Part shown: positions 1 through 7,848 of the stretch, in pieces
Layout of the letters: each line of letters starts with the position of its first letter
How positions within the stretch are numbered: position 1 is the stretch's first letter
NCBI GenBank assembly: GCA_017961585.1
Contig: JAGCWX010000020.1
Coordinates: forward strand, 62,001-126,000
DNA length: 64,000 bases
Direction of reading: 5' to 3'
From: Elusimicrobiaceae bacterium
GTDB taxonomy: Bacteria > Elusimicrobiota > Elusimicrobia > Elusimicrobiales > Elusimicrobiaceae
Notes under the pieces: model-generated
The model's database searches: none
The model's input: the letters and a program-made list of their open reading frames with translations, nothing else
Told to the model about the DNA's origin: nothing
Program-made: the position numbers and the translations under genes

Positions 1-673
1 GGGCATAATCCTCACTTGCAAAATAACCGAGCCGGCTTATGAGATAGGAATTTATCTCTTTAGAATTAATAATAAAGTCCTCATATTCCTTAGACAACGA
101 TTTCCACGTTTCCATGGGCACTTCGTGCGTGAGGTAACCAAAACGTAACGAAGGTGGAGTAACTTCCATTTTCCGCCAAAGGTATCCCAAAGTTTCTCTG
201 GATTCTTTCCATGGGACACGATCACGCCATGAACCAATGAGATATCCTTTATCATAATCAAACCCTGTACGTTTAATGGCCAATTCCACATCCATTCCGC
301 TTTTGATAGCATCGGAACTGGCATAGGCAAGCGTACCAGAAGGCATAATGGAATGGCGCTTATTCGCACTTGAAGCCGACGTGGAAATAGCTACCCGCCG
401 TTCCAAATCCACCCCGGTTCTTTCCAGGAAAAAATTCCGTTTTTCGTTAGCATCCCAATTCAAATTTTCCAGCAATATAGGTTCACGTTTGGTTGAATTT
501 TTTAATTTATAAGATTTTTTGATTCTCCCAAAGGTTTTGCGAGGGGCTCTTGTTGTGTATGATTTTTTAAATTTAAACTTCCGAGGTTTGGGGAGCACGG
601 CTTCTGCATTTAACAAATTCCCACCTATCACCAAACACATCACGATTGCGAACCAACGGACGATTGTATGCAT
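1..673 (-). CDS. Secreted protein of unknown family, 3' end beyond window
   Basis: An open frame starts at the ATG ending at 673 and stays open to base 2 (224 codons), so the C-terminus lies outside the window. AGGAG at 682-686 sits seven bases before the ATG. Residues 1-25 form a clear signal peptide (MHTIVRWFAIVMC..., ending LLNAEA), followed by a basic stretch (PKPRKFKFKKSYTTRAPRK). The rest is mixed and polar, with the segment GYLIGSWRDRVPWKES; I do not recognise a family. It is divergent from the gene at 843, and the two share an intergenic region with two copies of an inverted-repeat motif. Export is well supported by the signal peptide; the function is unknown. Confidence 0.75.
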   Translation of the reverse strand, partial: MHTIVRWFAIVMCLVIGGNLLNAEAVLPKPRKFKFKKSYTTRAPRKTFGRIKKSYKLKNSTKREPILLENLNWDANEKRNFFLERTGVDLERRVAISTSASSANKRHSIMPSGTLAYASSDAIKSGMDVELAIKRTGFDYDKGYLIGSWRDRVPWKESRETLGYLWRKMEVTPPSLRFGYLTHEVPMETWKSLSKEYEDFIINSKEINSYLISRLGYFASEDYA

Positions 674-701
674 AATACTTGCTCCTGTTTTAAAAACTTA
701 T

Positions 702-712
702 ATTTTAGTTTA
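702..712 (-). promoter_or_regulatory. -10 region for the gene at 673
   Basis: On the minus strand TGG-TAAACT (712-707) and the overlapping TAAAAT (707-702) are the best -10 candidates. No -35 box is visible. Instead a 19-bp inverted repeat (733-751) begins 20 bp upstream of TAAACT, the same distance as at the protease gene that starts at 7789. Confidence 0.5.
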
Positions 713-732
713 CCACAATTGCTTCCTACACG

Positions 733-751
733 CCAGGGTCTAAAGGCCCAA
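733..751. promoter_or_regulatory. Putative operator, copy 1 (GGGTC-N4-GGCCC)
   Basis: CCAGGGTCTAAAGGCCCAA contains an imperfect inverted repeat with a 4-bp centre. A nearly identical copy (one base differs) lies at 7849-7867. Its centre is about -42 from the predicted start of the leftward gene, replacing the missing -35 box, which suggests an activator site. The regulator is unknown. Confidence 0.5.
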
Positions 752-756
752 CTGTG

Positions 757-775
757 TATAGGTCTTTTTACCTAT
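757..775. promoter_or_regulatory. Putative operator, copy 2 (AGGTC-N4-TACCT)
   Basis: TATAGGTCTTTTTACCTAT has the same architecture as the neighbouring 733-751 site: two 5-bp inverted arms around four bases. It lies 16 bp upstream of the -35 box of the rightward gene, with its centre about -61 from the predicted transcript start. Confidence 0.45.
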
Positions 776-791
776 TTAGCGTAATTTTTTA

Positions 792-820
792 TTGACAATG
801 CCCCTCGTAAACAATAAAAT
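792..820 (+). promoter_or_regulatory. Sigma-70 promoter for the DUF885-like gene
   Basis: TTGACA (792-797), a 17-bp spacer and TAAAAT (815-820). The predicted start near 827 excludes a GTG codon at 825 as translation start. Confidence 0.75.
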
Positions 821-842
821 ATAAGTGGAGTATTTTATATCA

Positions 843-2708
843 ATGAACAGGACTCGTGTACAAACTATGAATAAAAAATTATTGTGTTTTGTGCTTTTTG
901 TCTTGGGTTTGGCCAGTGTAGCCACAAAGGCCGATGCCCAATCAGGGTTAGAAGTGGGCAGTATCAACGCCATTTTGGAAGATAATTCCTTGCGCGACGC
1001 TGCCACCCGCTACGTATCCGTATTTTCTTATTTCTTTCCGGAAGAAGCTACCCGTTTAGGGTTTTCTGCCGGCAACAACTTGCTCAATGACCGCAGTGCC
1101 AATAGCGATGAACAAGCCCAACAGGCATTAGAAGCTGTGGTACGGGATTTGAACTTAATTGATATTTCCAATCTTTCCGAAAACAAGAAGGCCGAATATC
1201 ACCTGCTTAAGCAAACGGTGCAGAGCAATCTGTGGCAATTACAACAGAACCGCTTAACCAAAAACCCGCTTTATTATGCACAAGCCCTGGATGCCGTGTA
1301 TGATTTGTTGTTGGTTCCGCAAAGCAACTTACGCACCAAACGCCTCAATTTGCTGGGACGTGTTTCTGCGCTACCCCTGGTAGCACAGCAAGCCCAGGAA
1401 AACTTGGAAGATGTTTCCCCTCACTTGGCCCGGTTAGCCATGGAAAAGGCCTACTACGCCTATATTTCGTTTGACGAAGTAGCAAAATTAATTACCGAGG
1501 GGCCGGCTCTATCCAATGATTCCAATGATGCCCCCAAAGCAGAAGGTGCCGTTCAGAAGGCCAAAGTTGCCATCCGCCAATTATTTGACTTGTTTAAACA
1601 ACTTTCCCAACAAGAAAGTGCCACCCAGGATTTCCGTTTGGGAGAAGACGCTTATGCCCAAATGTTAAAAGACACTTACCAAATTACGGAAAAATCTTCC
1701 GCCCTAGGCAAAGCGCTGGAAAAACAATTTGATCAAGCTCAGCACGAATTGGCCACCGCACTGGAACCGTTTGCCTTATCCGCCGAGGACGAAGAAGTAA
1801 CCGTTGTAGAAGATTTGAACGAAATTCCCTTTATTCAACGTGCGCAAAAAGAAGTGGAAAAAGATGCCAAGCCCAAAAAAGCGCAAAAACCGGAATATGT
1901 TCCCCCCACCGCCAACCAATTTTATGCGGTGGCAACGCAATTGGAATCCCCCTTTACGTTGGATGATAAAATCAACGAAGAAATCAACAAACAGGCCACT
2001 GCCTTTATGACCCAGTTAGTAAAGGATAAAGTCCTCCCTTCCAAAATGGCGTTTAAAGTGCAACCCTTGCCGGCTTACTTTGCCTATCAACAGGCCTATA
2101 AGTTTTTACCGGCATATAACGTGTTCTTCTTGCGCGTACCTACCGGCAATGAACTTGCCAAAAAGGAAATGCTCAAACAAGATTTCAATGAGCCGGCCTA
2201 TAAACTGTTTATCAGCCAAGCGGTGGTGCCGGGAACCTATTACCAAAACAGCATTACCAAAAGCAACGTTAAACGTGTTTTTGGAACCCCGCTGTTGGCT
2301 AACGGATGGGAAACCTATGCGCTTAACGTAGCCAATAATCAGCACTATTTCTTGACGGATGAAGAACATTTGTTCTTTAGCTTTCAAAATTACTTGCGTG
2401 CCATTACGGCGTTGCTGGACAAACGCCTGCACACCCAAGAAATTACCTACGAAGAAGCCCAAAACTTCTTAGTGGAAAACAATGGCTTTACGCCCGAGCA
2501 AGCCCAACAGCTTTTGTTTAGCATTGTAGCCAATCCGGGGAAAGCCGTTAGCTATGTATTGGGTAACCAAGTGTGGGAGAAAGCCGCCGCCCCGTATCAA
2601 AAGAAATTTAAAAACCCCGGGCAGGTAACTACGCTGCTTTTACAAGCGGGCAATATCACCCCGGACGATTTAGCAGCCGAGCTTAAACAGCTATCCAAAA
2701 ACAAATAA
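843..2708 (+). CDS. Secreted DUF885 family protein lacking the metal-binding motif
   Basis: About 621 residues with an N-terminal signal peptide (KKLLCFVLFVLGLASV...ATKADA). The C-terminal half follows the DUF885 pattern, ending in the GW.TYAL, FTPEQAQ and NPGKAVSYVLGNQ segments. The family's conserved HExxPGHHLQ stretch reads QAVVPGTYYQ here (2217-2246), and the Glu of EGWALYAE is Asn. All presumed metal ligands are therefore replaced, while Pro-Gly and the surroundings are kept, which points to a pseudoenzyme rather than a frameshift. A GTG at 825 and an ATG at 867 are other possible starts; 843 was chosen because the promoter places the transcript start near 827 and GGAG lies at 827-830. 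DUF885 members are thought to be peptidases; a binding role is more likely here. Confidence 0.75.
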   Translation: MNRTRVQTMNKKLLCFVLFVLGLASVATKADAQSGLEVGSINAILEDNSLRDAATRYVSVFSYFFPEEATRLGFSAGNNLLNDRSANSDEQAQQALEAVVRDLNLIDISNLSENKKAEYHLLKQTVQSNLWQLQQNRLTKNPLYYAQALDAVYDLLLVPQSNLRTKRLNLLGRVSALPLVAQQAQENLEDVSPHLARLAMEKAYYAYISFDEVAKLITEGPALSNDSNDAPKAEGAVQKAKVAIRQLFDLFKQLSQQESATQDFRLGEDAYAQMLKDTYQITEKSSALGKALEKQFDQAQHELATALEPFALSAEDEEVTVVEDLNEIPFIQRAQKEVEKDAKPKKAQKPEYVPPTANQFYAVATQLESPFTLDDKINEEINKQATAFMTQLVKDKVLPSKMAFKVQPLPAYFAYQQAYKFLPAYNVFFLRVPTGNELAKKEMLKQDFNEPAYKLFISQAVVPGTYYQNSITKSNVKRVFGTPLLANGWETYALNVANNQHYFLTDEEHLFFSFQNYLRAITALLDKRLHTQEITYEEAQNFLVENNGFTPEQAQQLLFSIVANPGKAVSYVLGNQVWEKAAAPYQKKFKNPGQVTTLLLQAGNITPDDLAAELKQLSKNK

Positions 2709-2724
2709 TTTAAATTGCAAACTA

Positions 2725-2757
2725 AAAATCCCCGGCAACCTATGCCGGGGATTTTGT
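2725..2757. terminator. Bidirectional terminator
   Basis: Perfect 13-bp stem (2725-2737 / 2743-2755), 5-base loop, with A-tract on one side and T-tract on the other. It separates the DUF885-like gene from the converging pseudopilin operon. Confidence 0.8.
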
Positions 2758-2809
2758 TATTAAAATTTAGAAATACTCTTATATCTAAATACTATTTATC
2801 CGCTTCCAG

Positions 2810-3352
2810 CTACTTGGCAACCAAATAGCCGGTTGATGCATCCCATGTGCACATCTTGCCGTCAGGACATGCCGGGATCTCTTTACCCTTAAACATTAGC
2901 TTACCTATAGTAGCTTGTGTGGCTTGCAAGGTGCTAACAGAAGCGCTGGCATTCCCCAAATTATTCATCCAAGTTAATTTGTCCTTATACACTAATGTTG
3001 GGTCTCCCGGTGTTTCGCCTTTCGCGAAAAAAACCGTGTCGGAAATAATGTTGTCAAAATTATGCAAAATAAGTTTACTATTCTTCTGCATGTATATGAA
3101 CTCCGTCGCAAGGGCAGGGACGCTGCTGGCACTTGGGATGGATTTACCTAAATCCAATGTAAAAGGCAGCACAGTAGTAGTAGTATTAACCGGCCCGATA
3201 ACATACAGTTTCTCGGCAATGTACAAATTATCGTACGTGGTGTATGTGGTGGGGAAGAATGTAACCATCTCCACGGCGTTATCGGCCCGCAACACTGCCG
3301 GGGCGATTAATAAAACAGCTGTTAACAAAAAATTCTTCGTAAAATTATACAT
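2810..3352 (-). CDS. Small secreted protein at the end of a pseudopilin operon
   Basis: 180 residues with a clear signal peptide (NFLLTAVLLIAPAVLRADNA) and a start preceded by AGGAGAG. After the cleavage site comes an aromatic/Thr segment, VTFFPTTYTTYDNLY, then a polar body ending with a Cys pair (ACPDGKMC). No prepilin-peptidase motif is present, so it is exported by a different signal from the three pseudopilins upstream. It starts 9 bp after the stop of the preceding pseudopilin and is almost certainly cotranscribed. I do not recognise the family. A partner or tip subunit for the pseudopilins is a guess from position only. Confidence 0.7.
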   Translation of the reverse strand: MYNFTKNFLLTAVLLIAPAVLRADNAVEMVTFFPTTYTTYDNLYIAEKLYVIGPVNTTTTVLPFTLDLGKSIPSASSVPALATEFIYMQKNSKLILHNFDNIISDTVFFAKGETPGDPTLVYKDKLTWMNNLGNASASVSTLQATQATIGKLMFKGKEIPACPDGKMCTWDASTGYLVAK

Positions 3353-3361
3353 TGTTCTCTC

Positions 3362-3922
3362 CTATTCATCTTTACATGTAAAAGTTCCGCTGGTAGTCTC
3401 CATACCATACACTTCGCAACGGTTTTGGCCCGATGAATCTATACAAAGAAATCCGGCTCTATGGTAGTCTTGACGCACGGCAGCGTCGCTCATATATATA
3501 AACATGACGCCATCGTTATCCCCCCCCGTACGCACGGCACAAACTCCGTTCGTGTATCTGTAGTTCGCCCCGGTGGGTCCACCCGGAAAGATAGAATACC
3601 TAAAGTACTTGGTTTGAAACGAATAGTTTTTAGTACTTCCGCCCGTGAACGCTAACCCCAAATGAGCTAGTTTGGGCTGTTTTGCTGTCGGGCAGTAATT
3701 GCCTGACCCGGATTGATAGCCCAAAACGCAGCCCATATTGTCCATGGCCGCCAATTTGGCCTCTTGCAATTTAAGCATAATGGTGCGGGCCTCGGCCAGG
3801 TGGGAGCGCTCAATCGTTTTTTCGTACATGGGAACCGCCATCAATGTTAAAATAGTTACAATGATGACCGCCGTTAAAATTTCAGCTAATGTAAAACCGT
3901 GTTTTGTTCTAATAATCTGCAT
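3362..3922 (-). CDS. Type IV pilin-like protein (pseudopilin) 3
   Basis: 186 residues. The prepilin peptidase site G|FTLAE (HGFTLAEILTAVIIVTILT) is followed by the hydrophobic helix and PMYEKTIERSHLAEA, typical of PilE/GspG-type N-termini. The C-terminal part is variable with several Cys, probably in disulfides. The ATG at 3922 puts the cleavage site at residues 8-9 and overlaps the stop of the upstream pseudopilin by 14 bp. An in-frame start at 3979 would give an overlong leader. The G-rich run just before 3922 may serve as ribosome binding site. Third of three pseudopilins in one operon. Confidence 0.85.
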   Translation of the reverse strand: MQIIRTKHGFTLAEILTAVIIVTILTLMAVPMYEKTIERSHLAEARTIMLKLQEAKLAAMDNMGCVLGYQSGSGNYCPTAKQPKLAHLGLAFTGGSTKNYSFQTKYFRYSIFPGGPTGANYRYTNGVCAVRTGGDNDGVMFIYMSDAAVRQDYHRAGFLCIDSSGQNRCEVYGMETTSGTFTCKDE

Positions 3923-4445
3923 ATGCCCCCCCATAATTGTCAAAACCGTAAAGATCACACGCTTCGGCAATTTCCTCATCGGACAGTTGAATCCCGGAAA
4001 ACCCTCCGCACCTAATCCTGTAGTCGGAACGGTTCATTCGAAATTCCAAAGCCAAATAGGGATTCCTATTCTTATGAGAGTATACAAAGTCCCCACTCGG
4101 GTTTAAGTTATAATTAAATTCCTTGCATCGGATGACAATATCTTGTACTACACACCCCAACGTGCGTTGGGAAGAATCCTCACTTGCGCTATCGCCAAAC
4201 ATATCCATACGTGTAAACACGGCTTTATCCGGATGCGCGGCCGCAAAGTCCTTGAATGTTTTATAGCCATATACGGTAGCTAAGCGTTCACTAGAGTCCA
4301 CAATTGTACGCAACATGGCAATCGCCTCGGTAGCGCGGGCTTTTTGAATAGCCCGACGATATTGCGGCAGTGCCAACCCCAAGAGCAGCCCTACAATCAG
4401 TACCACGGTAAGCATTTCAGCTAATGTAAAACCCCTTCTGTTCAT
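3909..4445 (-). CDS. Type IV pilin-like protein (pseudopilin) 2
   Basis: 178 residues beginning MNRRGFTLAEMLTVVLIVGL, with a short basic leader, a prepilin peptidase site after Gly5 and Glu5 of the mature protein. The helix ends in LPQYRRAIQKARATEA, the block shared by all pseudopilins in this window. The C-terminal domain is unrelated in sequence to its neighbours and holds paired Cys. AGGAG precedes the ATG. It sits 9 bp downstream of pseudopilin 1 and overlaps pseudopilin 3. Confidence 0.85.
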   Translation of the reverse strand: MNRRGFTLAEMLTVVLIVGLLLGLALPQYRRAIQKARATEAIAMLRTIVDSSERLATVYGYKTFKDFAAAHPDKAVFTRMDMFGDSASEDSSQRTLGCVVQDIVIRCKEFNYNLNPSGDFVYSHKNRNPYLALEFRMNRSDYRIRCGGFSGIQLSDEEIAEACDLYGFDNYGGAYADY

Positions 4446-4454
4446 AAAAATCTC

Positions 4455-4967
4455 CTATTGACATCCCATCGCAAATTCACCAACATTTAGAATATCACAA
4501 AGATCGCCGGCATCACCATCTTGGCAGGACAAATGATCCCCGCGATAATAAACAACGACATCGTCATACCGGGTTCCTCCCCAGCGGGGTTTGGCCCCCA
4601 CACACGGCTGCCAAGAGGTACTGGGCTTGCCCAAATGCAAGTAATACTCCCAGTATGGGGTTGTTAATTTATTATTGGACAAAGTATTCAGATCCGTGGT
4701 TATGGTGCCTTTTGCTTCTATATCCAGTTTACCGAAGGTCATTTTGCTGTCATCGGCACAAGTATATCCATCGTCGGTCCATCTACATCCGTGTTCAATC
4801 ATCCACCGTTCGCGCGCCTCAAAAATAGCCGGCAGCAACTGAGCGGCCTCGGCCGCTTTGGCCCGATCAAGCGACTTGCGGTACTGCGGCATAGCCACCG
4901 CCGTCAAAACGCTTATAATCATGACCACTACCAATAGTTCAATTAATGTAAACCCCGTGTGTTGCAT
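4455..4967 (-). CDS. Type IV pilin-like protein (pseudopilin) 1
   Basis: 170 residues from the ATG at 4967, preceded by AGGAG with good spacing; an upstream in-frame ATG (5006) lacks a site. MQHTGFTLIELLVVVMIISV is a canonical class III signal with cleavage after Gly5. The helix ends MPQYRKSLDRAKAAEA. The C-terminal region carries several Cys (GCRWTDDGYTC, SCQDGDAGDLC). First gene of a four-gene leftward operon; no pilus ATPase, platform protein or prepilin peptidase lies nearby, so assembly genes must be elsewhere. Confidence 0.85.
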   Translation of the reverse strand: MQHTGFTLIELLVVVMIISVLTAVAMPQYRKSLDRAKAAEAAQLLPAIFEARERWMIEHGCRWTDDGYTCADDSKMTFGKLDIEAKGTITTDLNTLSNNKLTTPYWEYYLHLGKPSTSWQPCVGAKPRWGGTRYDDVVVYYRGDHLSCQDGDAGDLCDILNVGEFAMGCQ

Positions 4968-5016
4968 ACAATCTCCTACTAATAAGTATAATACTTTTTT
5001 ACACAATTACAATACC

Positions 5017-5022
5017 ATTATA
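5017..5022 (-). promoter_or_regulatory. -10 box of the pseudopilin operon
   Basis: TATAAT on the minus strand within TTAGCTATAATGG, about 50 bp before the first ATG. A -35 box is not convincing. The region is shared with the divergent guaC promoter. Confidence 0.45.
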
Positions 5023-5069
5023 GCTAAAAATTAGTAATTTTGCATATTTTTTATTGGGCCGAAATTTGC

Positions 5070-5075
5070 TATGAT
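5070..5075 (+). promoter_or_regulatory. Extended -10 promoter of guaC
   Basis: ATTTGC-TATGAT matches the extended -10 form seen at several other genes here; no good -35 box is visible. Confidence 0.6.
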
Positions 5076-5083
5076 ATACAAGG

Positions 5084-5100
5084 TTTGGGCCTGAACCCAG
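5084..5100. promoter_or_regulatory. TTTGGGCCTGAACCCAG element in the guaC leader
   Basis: Inverted arms GGGCC and AACCC around two bases resemble the operator-like repeats at 733 and 7849 but have shorter central spacing. A half element TTGGGCC also occurs at 5054-5060. It lies in the predicted mRNA leader, so it could equally be a small hairpin. Confidence 0.3.
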
Positions 5101-5114
5101 ATTCGGGAGGTTTT

Positions 5115-6218
5115 ATGAGAATTCACGATGATGTTCAATTAGACTATTGCGACGTGCTCCTGCGACCAAAACGCTCGGCCTTAGCATCACGCTCGGCCGT
5201 GGATGTGTTGCGCGAGTACACGTTTAAATGGTCCCCCAAAAAATTGCACGCCACGGGCATTGTAGCCGCCAATATGTACACCACCGGCACCTTTTCCATC
5301 GCCCGCGAAATGCAAAAACAAAATTTATTTTGCGCCTTACATAAACATTACAGTGCCGAAGAATTGATTACGTTCTTGAAGAAAAATAAAAAAGAAATGG
5401 GGCACAATGATTTTATTTTTGTAAGTTCCGGCGTGTCGGACGCGGATTACACAAAATTAACCACTGTTTTAAAAACCAAACTCATTGACAATATCTGCAT
5501 TGATGTGGCCAATGGTTATTCCCCCTATCTGATTGACTTTGTACGCAAAGTGCGCCAGGCCTGGCCGAAAGCGTTAATTATGGCCGGCAATGTAGTAACC
5601 GGCGATATGTGCGAAGATCTTATTTTAAACGGGGCCGATATTGTGAAGGTGGGCATTGGGCCGGGCTCTGTATGTACCACACGCAAACTGACCGGCGTAG
5701 GACGGCCGCAATTTTCTACCGTGATTGAATGTGCCGACGCCGCACACGGCATCAGCGGGATGATTTGCGCCGACGGCGGTTGCACCGTGCCGGGGGATGT
5801 GTGCAAAAGTTTTTGCGCCGGGGCGGATTTTGTAATGCTGGGCGGAATGTTAGCCGGGCACGAAGAAAGCGGTGGCGAAATGAGCACCAAAATATTTCAA
5901 ACCGGCGAAGTAAATATGGTAGATGCGGACCATTGTGCAATGGTGCTGCAAGAAAAACAGTACAAAAAATTTTACGGCATGAGCTCTGCCTATGCGCAAG
6001 AGCAACATTACGGCGGCCTTAAAAAATACCGCGCCAGCGAAGGCAAAGTGGTGGAACTCCCCTTCCGCGGCCCGGTGGAGCCCACGCTACTGGCGATTTT
6101 GGGCGGCATCCGCAGTTGCATGACGTACATCGGCGCCAAACGCCTAAAGGATATGCCCAAATGCGCGTCTTTCTACCGCGTAAACCGGCAGCTTAACACC
6201 ATTTTTGGAAATGAATAA
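5115..6218 (+). CDS. guaC: GMP reductase
   Basis: 367 residues, matching GMP reductase length, with a single TIM-barrel IMPDH/GMPR domain and no CBS pair. GPGSVCTTRKLTGVGRPQ holds the catalytic Cys loop; ADGGCTVPGDVCK and VMLGGMLAGHEESGGE form the phosphate-binding and product-site segments. The enzyme reduces GMP to IMP with NADPH in purine salvage. The ATG at 5115 has GGGAGG directly upstream; an in-frame ATG at 5040 lies before the promoter and is rejected. An FKBP-type isomerase gene follows after 14 bp, probably in the same transcript. IMP dehydrogenase is less likely because of the missing CBS domains. Confidence 0.9.
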   Translation: MRIHDDVQLDYCDVLLRPKRSALASRSAVDVLREYTFKWSPKKLHATGIVAANMYTTGTFSIAREMQKQNLFCALHKHYSAEELITFLKKNKKEMGHNDFIFVSSGVSDADYTKLTTVLKTKLIDNICIDVANGYSPYLIDFVRKVRQAWPKALIMAGNVVTGDMCEDLILNGADIVKVGIGPGSVCTTRKLTGVGRPQFSTVIECADAAHGISGMICADGGCTVPGDVCKSFCAGADFVMLGGMLAGHEESGGEMSTKIFQTGEVNMVDADHCAMVLQEKQYKKFYGMSSAYAQEQHYGGLKKYRASEGKVVELPFRGPVEPTLLAILGGIRSCMTYIGAKRLKDMPKCASFYRVNRQLNTIFGNE

Positions 6219-6232
6219 TAAGGAGCAAGCGT

Positions 6233-6652
6233 ATGATTAAAGACGGAAGTAAAGTGAAATTTGATTACACACTGACCGTGGACGGCAAAGTAGAAGATAC
6301 TTCCGCCGGACGCGCCCCCTTGGAATATGTCCACGGAGCCGGGCATATCATTAAAGGATTGGAAAAAGAAATGACCGGCATGAACGTAGGCGATAAAAAA
6401 ACCGTTACCGTTCAACCTGAAGAGGGCTACGGCCTTGTGCAAGAAGAAGCTATCCGCCGCGTACCCAAAACCGCTATCGGCGGGGCTGACGGACTAAAAG
6501 TGGGCGATATGGTAGGCGCCAGCAACGCGGGGCATACGTTTCGCGCCGTGGTCAAAGAAATTACCGACACGGAAGTGGTGCTGGATTTCAACCACCCCTT
6601 AGCCGGTAAAACCCTCACCTTTGATATTGAAATCAAAGAAATTAACGACTAA
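6233..6652 (+). CDS. FKBP-type peptidyl-prolyl isomerase, SlyD-like
   Basis: 139 residues. The FKBP fold starts at DGSKVKFDYTLTVDGKVEDTS and PLEYVHGAGHIIKGLEKEMTGM; an IF insert follows, and the NHPLAGKTLTFDIEI ending is typical of SlyD/SlpA proteins. It lacks the His/Cys-rich metal-binding tail of E. coli SlyD. It catalyses proline cis-trans isomerisation and probably assists cytoplasmic folding, since no signal peptide is present. AAGGAG precedes the start; it is 14 bp behind guaC and followed by a strong terminator. Confidence 0.9.
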   Translation: MIKDGSKVKFDYTLTVDGKVEDTSAGRAPLEYVHGAGHIIKGLEKEMTGMNVGDKKTVTVQPEEGYGLVQEEAIRRVPKTAIGGADGLKVGDMVGASNAGHTFRAVVKEITDTEVVLDFNHPLAGKTLTFDIEIKEIND

Positions 6653-6671
6653 CCTTTACGTGTGCAAAAAT

Positions 6672-6700
6672 AACCCCCGGTTATGCCGGGGGTTTGTTAT
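6672..6700 (+). terminator. Terminator after the FKBP gene
   Basis: 9-bp GC-rich stem (6672-6680 / 6686-6694) with 5-base loop followed by T-rich sequence; symmetrical enough to serve the converging protease gene. Confidence 0.8.
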
Positions 6701-6730
6701 TTTTATATAAATAGCTTTTGAACCAATAAT

Positions 6731-7789
6731 TTAATTATATTTTTCCTGCGCTTGTTTGATCAGATTCACGATCGCGGAGGTAATTCTTAATCCTCCGTTG
6801 GGACACATTGAAGGAGTTTTTTTGTCAAAAACTGTCACGGCAACAATGTATCTGTTATCTCTTGTTTGTATAATGGGCCCACCGCTATTGCCACCTACAG
6901 TGTCAGCATTATGCCGGATAAATTCCCGTTCCACAGCACATATTTTGCCAAAGGAAGCCCACAACGAGTTGTCCGGTTTGTCGGCTCCACGTCCTAATGT
7001 TATTATGAAAGATTCATCCATTTCTCCGTTGGAAGGTACACGTACGCCCAACCAGCCCGTTTGCTTGCCGATATTTTTATCCAGCACCACAATTCCATAA
7101 TCATACGCAAATCCTTTCAAATTGTCCGCATTCCCGCTATTGGCCTGCCTCTGATATTCCCGCGGAACAAGTAAATTCTTGGATTTAGCCGTTACAAAAC
7201 CATCCTGTTGTTGAGCTGCTTGTTGTTGCTCTTTTTCTGCCACAACGCGCGTTAAAGCTACTAGAGGAAGAGGAGAAACAAACGTGTCCGACGGTTTTTT
7301 CATTTCACGGTTGGCATCCTTGCGCCGATGACGGATGGGCGTGGATTGTTGCATAGGAAGCCCAACCGCCCGAACCGTTACGGACTCTGCAAACCGCATA
7401 CCCATATGACCTAAATCATTATAAAGACAATGTCCCGCCGTTAATACTAAATTTTTCCCCACCATTGTTCCAGAACAGATGGATTTTTTGTTACCGGAAA
7501 ATTGCATTTCCAGCACTACTGCCGGTTTGTAGGAGCTGGGAGCTCTACCCGTAATTTCCACACGGCCATCCGGCCCTACAATTTGTTTAGTATACCCGGC
7601 GGTTAGGAACGAATTTCCTTGCAGGGTTTCACTCGGTTCCAATTCCAGCGCTATCCCCGGCTGCATGACATGTGTCGTTTCTTCACCGGTGATCATATCA
7701 TAAGAAACCCATGCAGGTTCCTCAGCAACAATCGGACTGACTGCAAATAAAAACAAAATCAACAAACTAGATATATGTTTTATGCCCAT
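6731..7789 (-). CDS. Secreted trypsin-like (S1 family) serine protease
   Basis: 352 residues with a signal peptide (SSLLILFLFAVSPIVAE). After a region of roughly 70 residues that may be a propeptide come the three catalytic blocks: His in VLTAGHC, Asp in FAYDYGIVVLD and Ser in TVGGNSGGP. Between His and Asp there is a long polar insert with a Gln-rich stretch (EKEQQQAAQQQ). Overall it resembles the GluV8/trypsin branch of secreted bacterial endopeptidases. The ATG at 7789 has AAAGGA upstream; an in-frame start at 7813 does not. The promoter carries an upstream inverted repeat that is also found at two other secreted-protein genes. Substrate unknown. Confidence 0.85.
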   Translation of the reverse strand: MGIKHISSLLILFLFAVSPIVAEEPAWVSYDMITGEETTHVMQPGIALELEPSETLQGNSFLTAGYTKQIVGPDGRVEITGRAPSSYKPAVVLEMQFSGNKKSICSGTMVGKNLVLTAGHCLYNDLGHMGMRFAESVTVRAVGLPMQQSTPIRHRRKDANREMKKPSDTFVSPLPLVALTRVVAEKEQQQAAQQQDGFVTAKSKNLLVPREYQRQANSGNADNLKGFAYDYGIVVLDKNIGKQTGWLGVRVPSNGEMDESFIITLGRGADKPDNSLWASFGKICAVEREFIRHNADTVGGNSGGPIIQTRDNRYIVAVTVFDKKTPSMCPNGGLRITSAIVNLIKQAQEKYN

Positions 7790-7822
7790 AGTTTTTCCTT
7801 TTTTAAAATTCACTGTATTTTT

Positions 7823-7828
7823 ATTCTA
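7823..7828 (-). promoter_or_regulatory. -10 box of the protease gene
   Basis: TAGAAT on the minus strand, preceded by CTTGCT; no -35 hexamer at the right distance. The 7849-7867 repeat begins 20 bp upstream. Confidence 0.5.
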
Positions 7829-7848
7829 AGCAAGAAACATATCATTTA

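Noticed and set aside
2847-3467. 206-codon plus-strand frame opposite the small secreted protein
   Set aside because: Lies antisense to two genes with good ribosome sites and signal sequences; composition of a shadow frame.
5084-5100. Counting the guaC leader element as a full member of the operator family
   Set aside because: Central spacing is two bases instead of four and it lies downstream of the -10 box; kept only as a weak relative.
5040-5114. Upstream ATG start for guaC
   Set aside because: Lies before the promoter -10 box; 5115 has GGGAGG and matches the family start.
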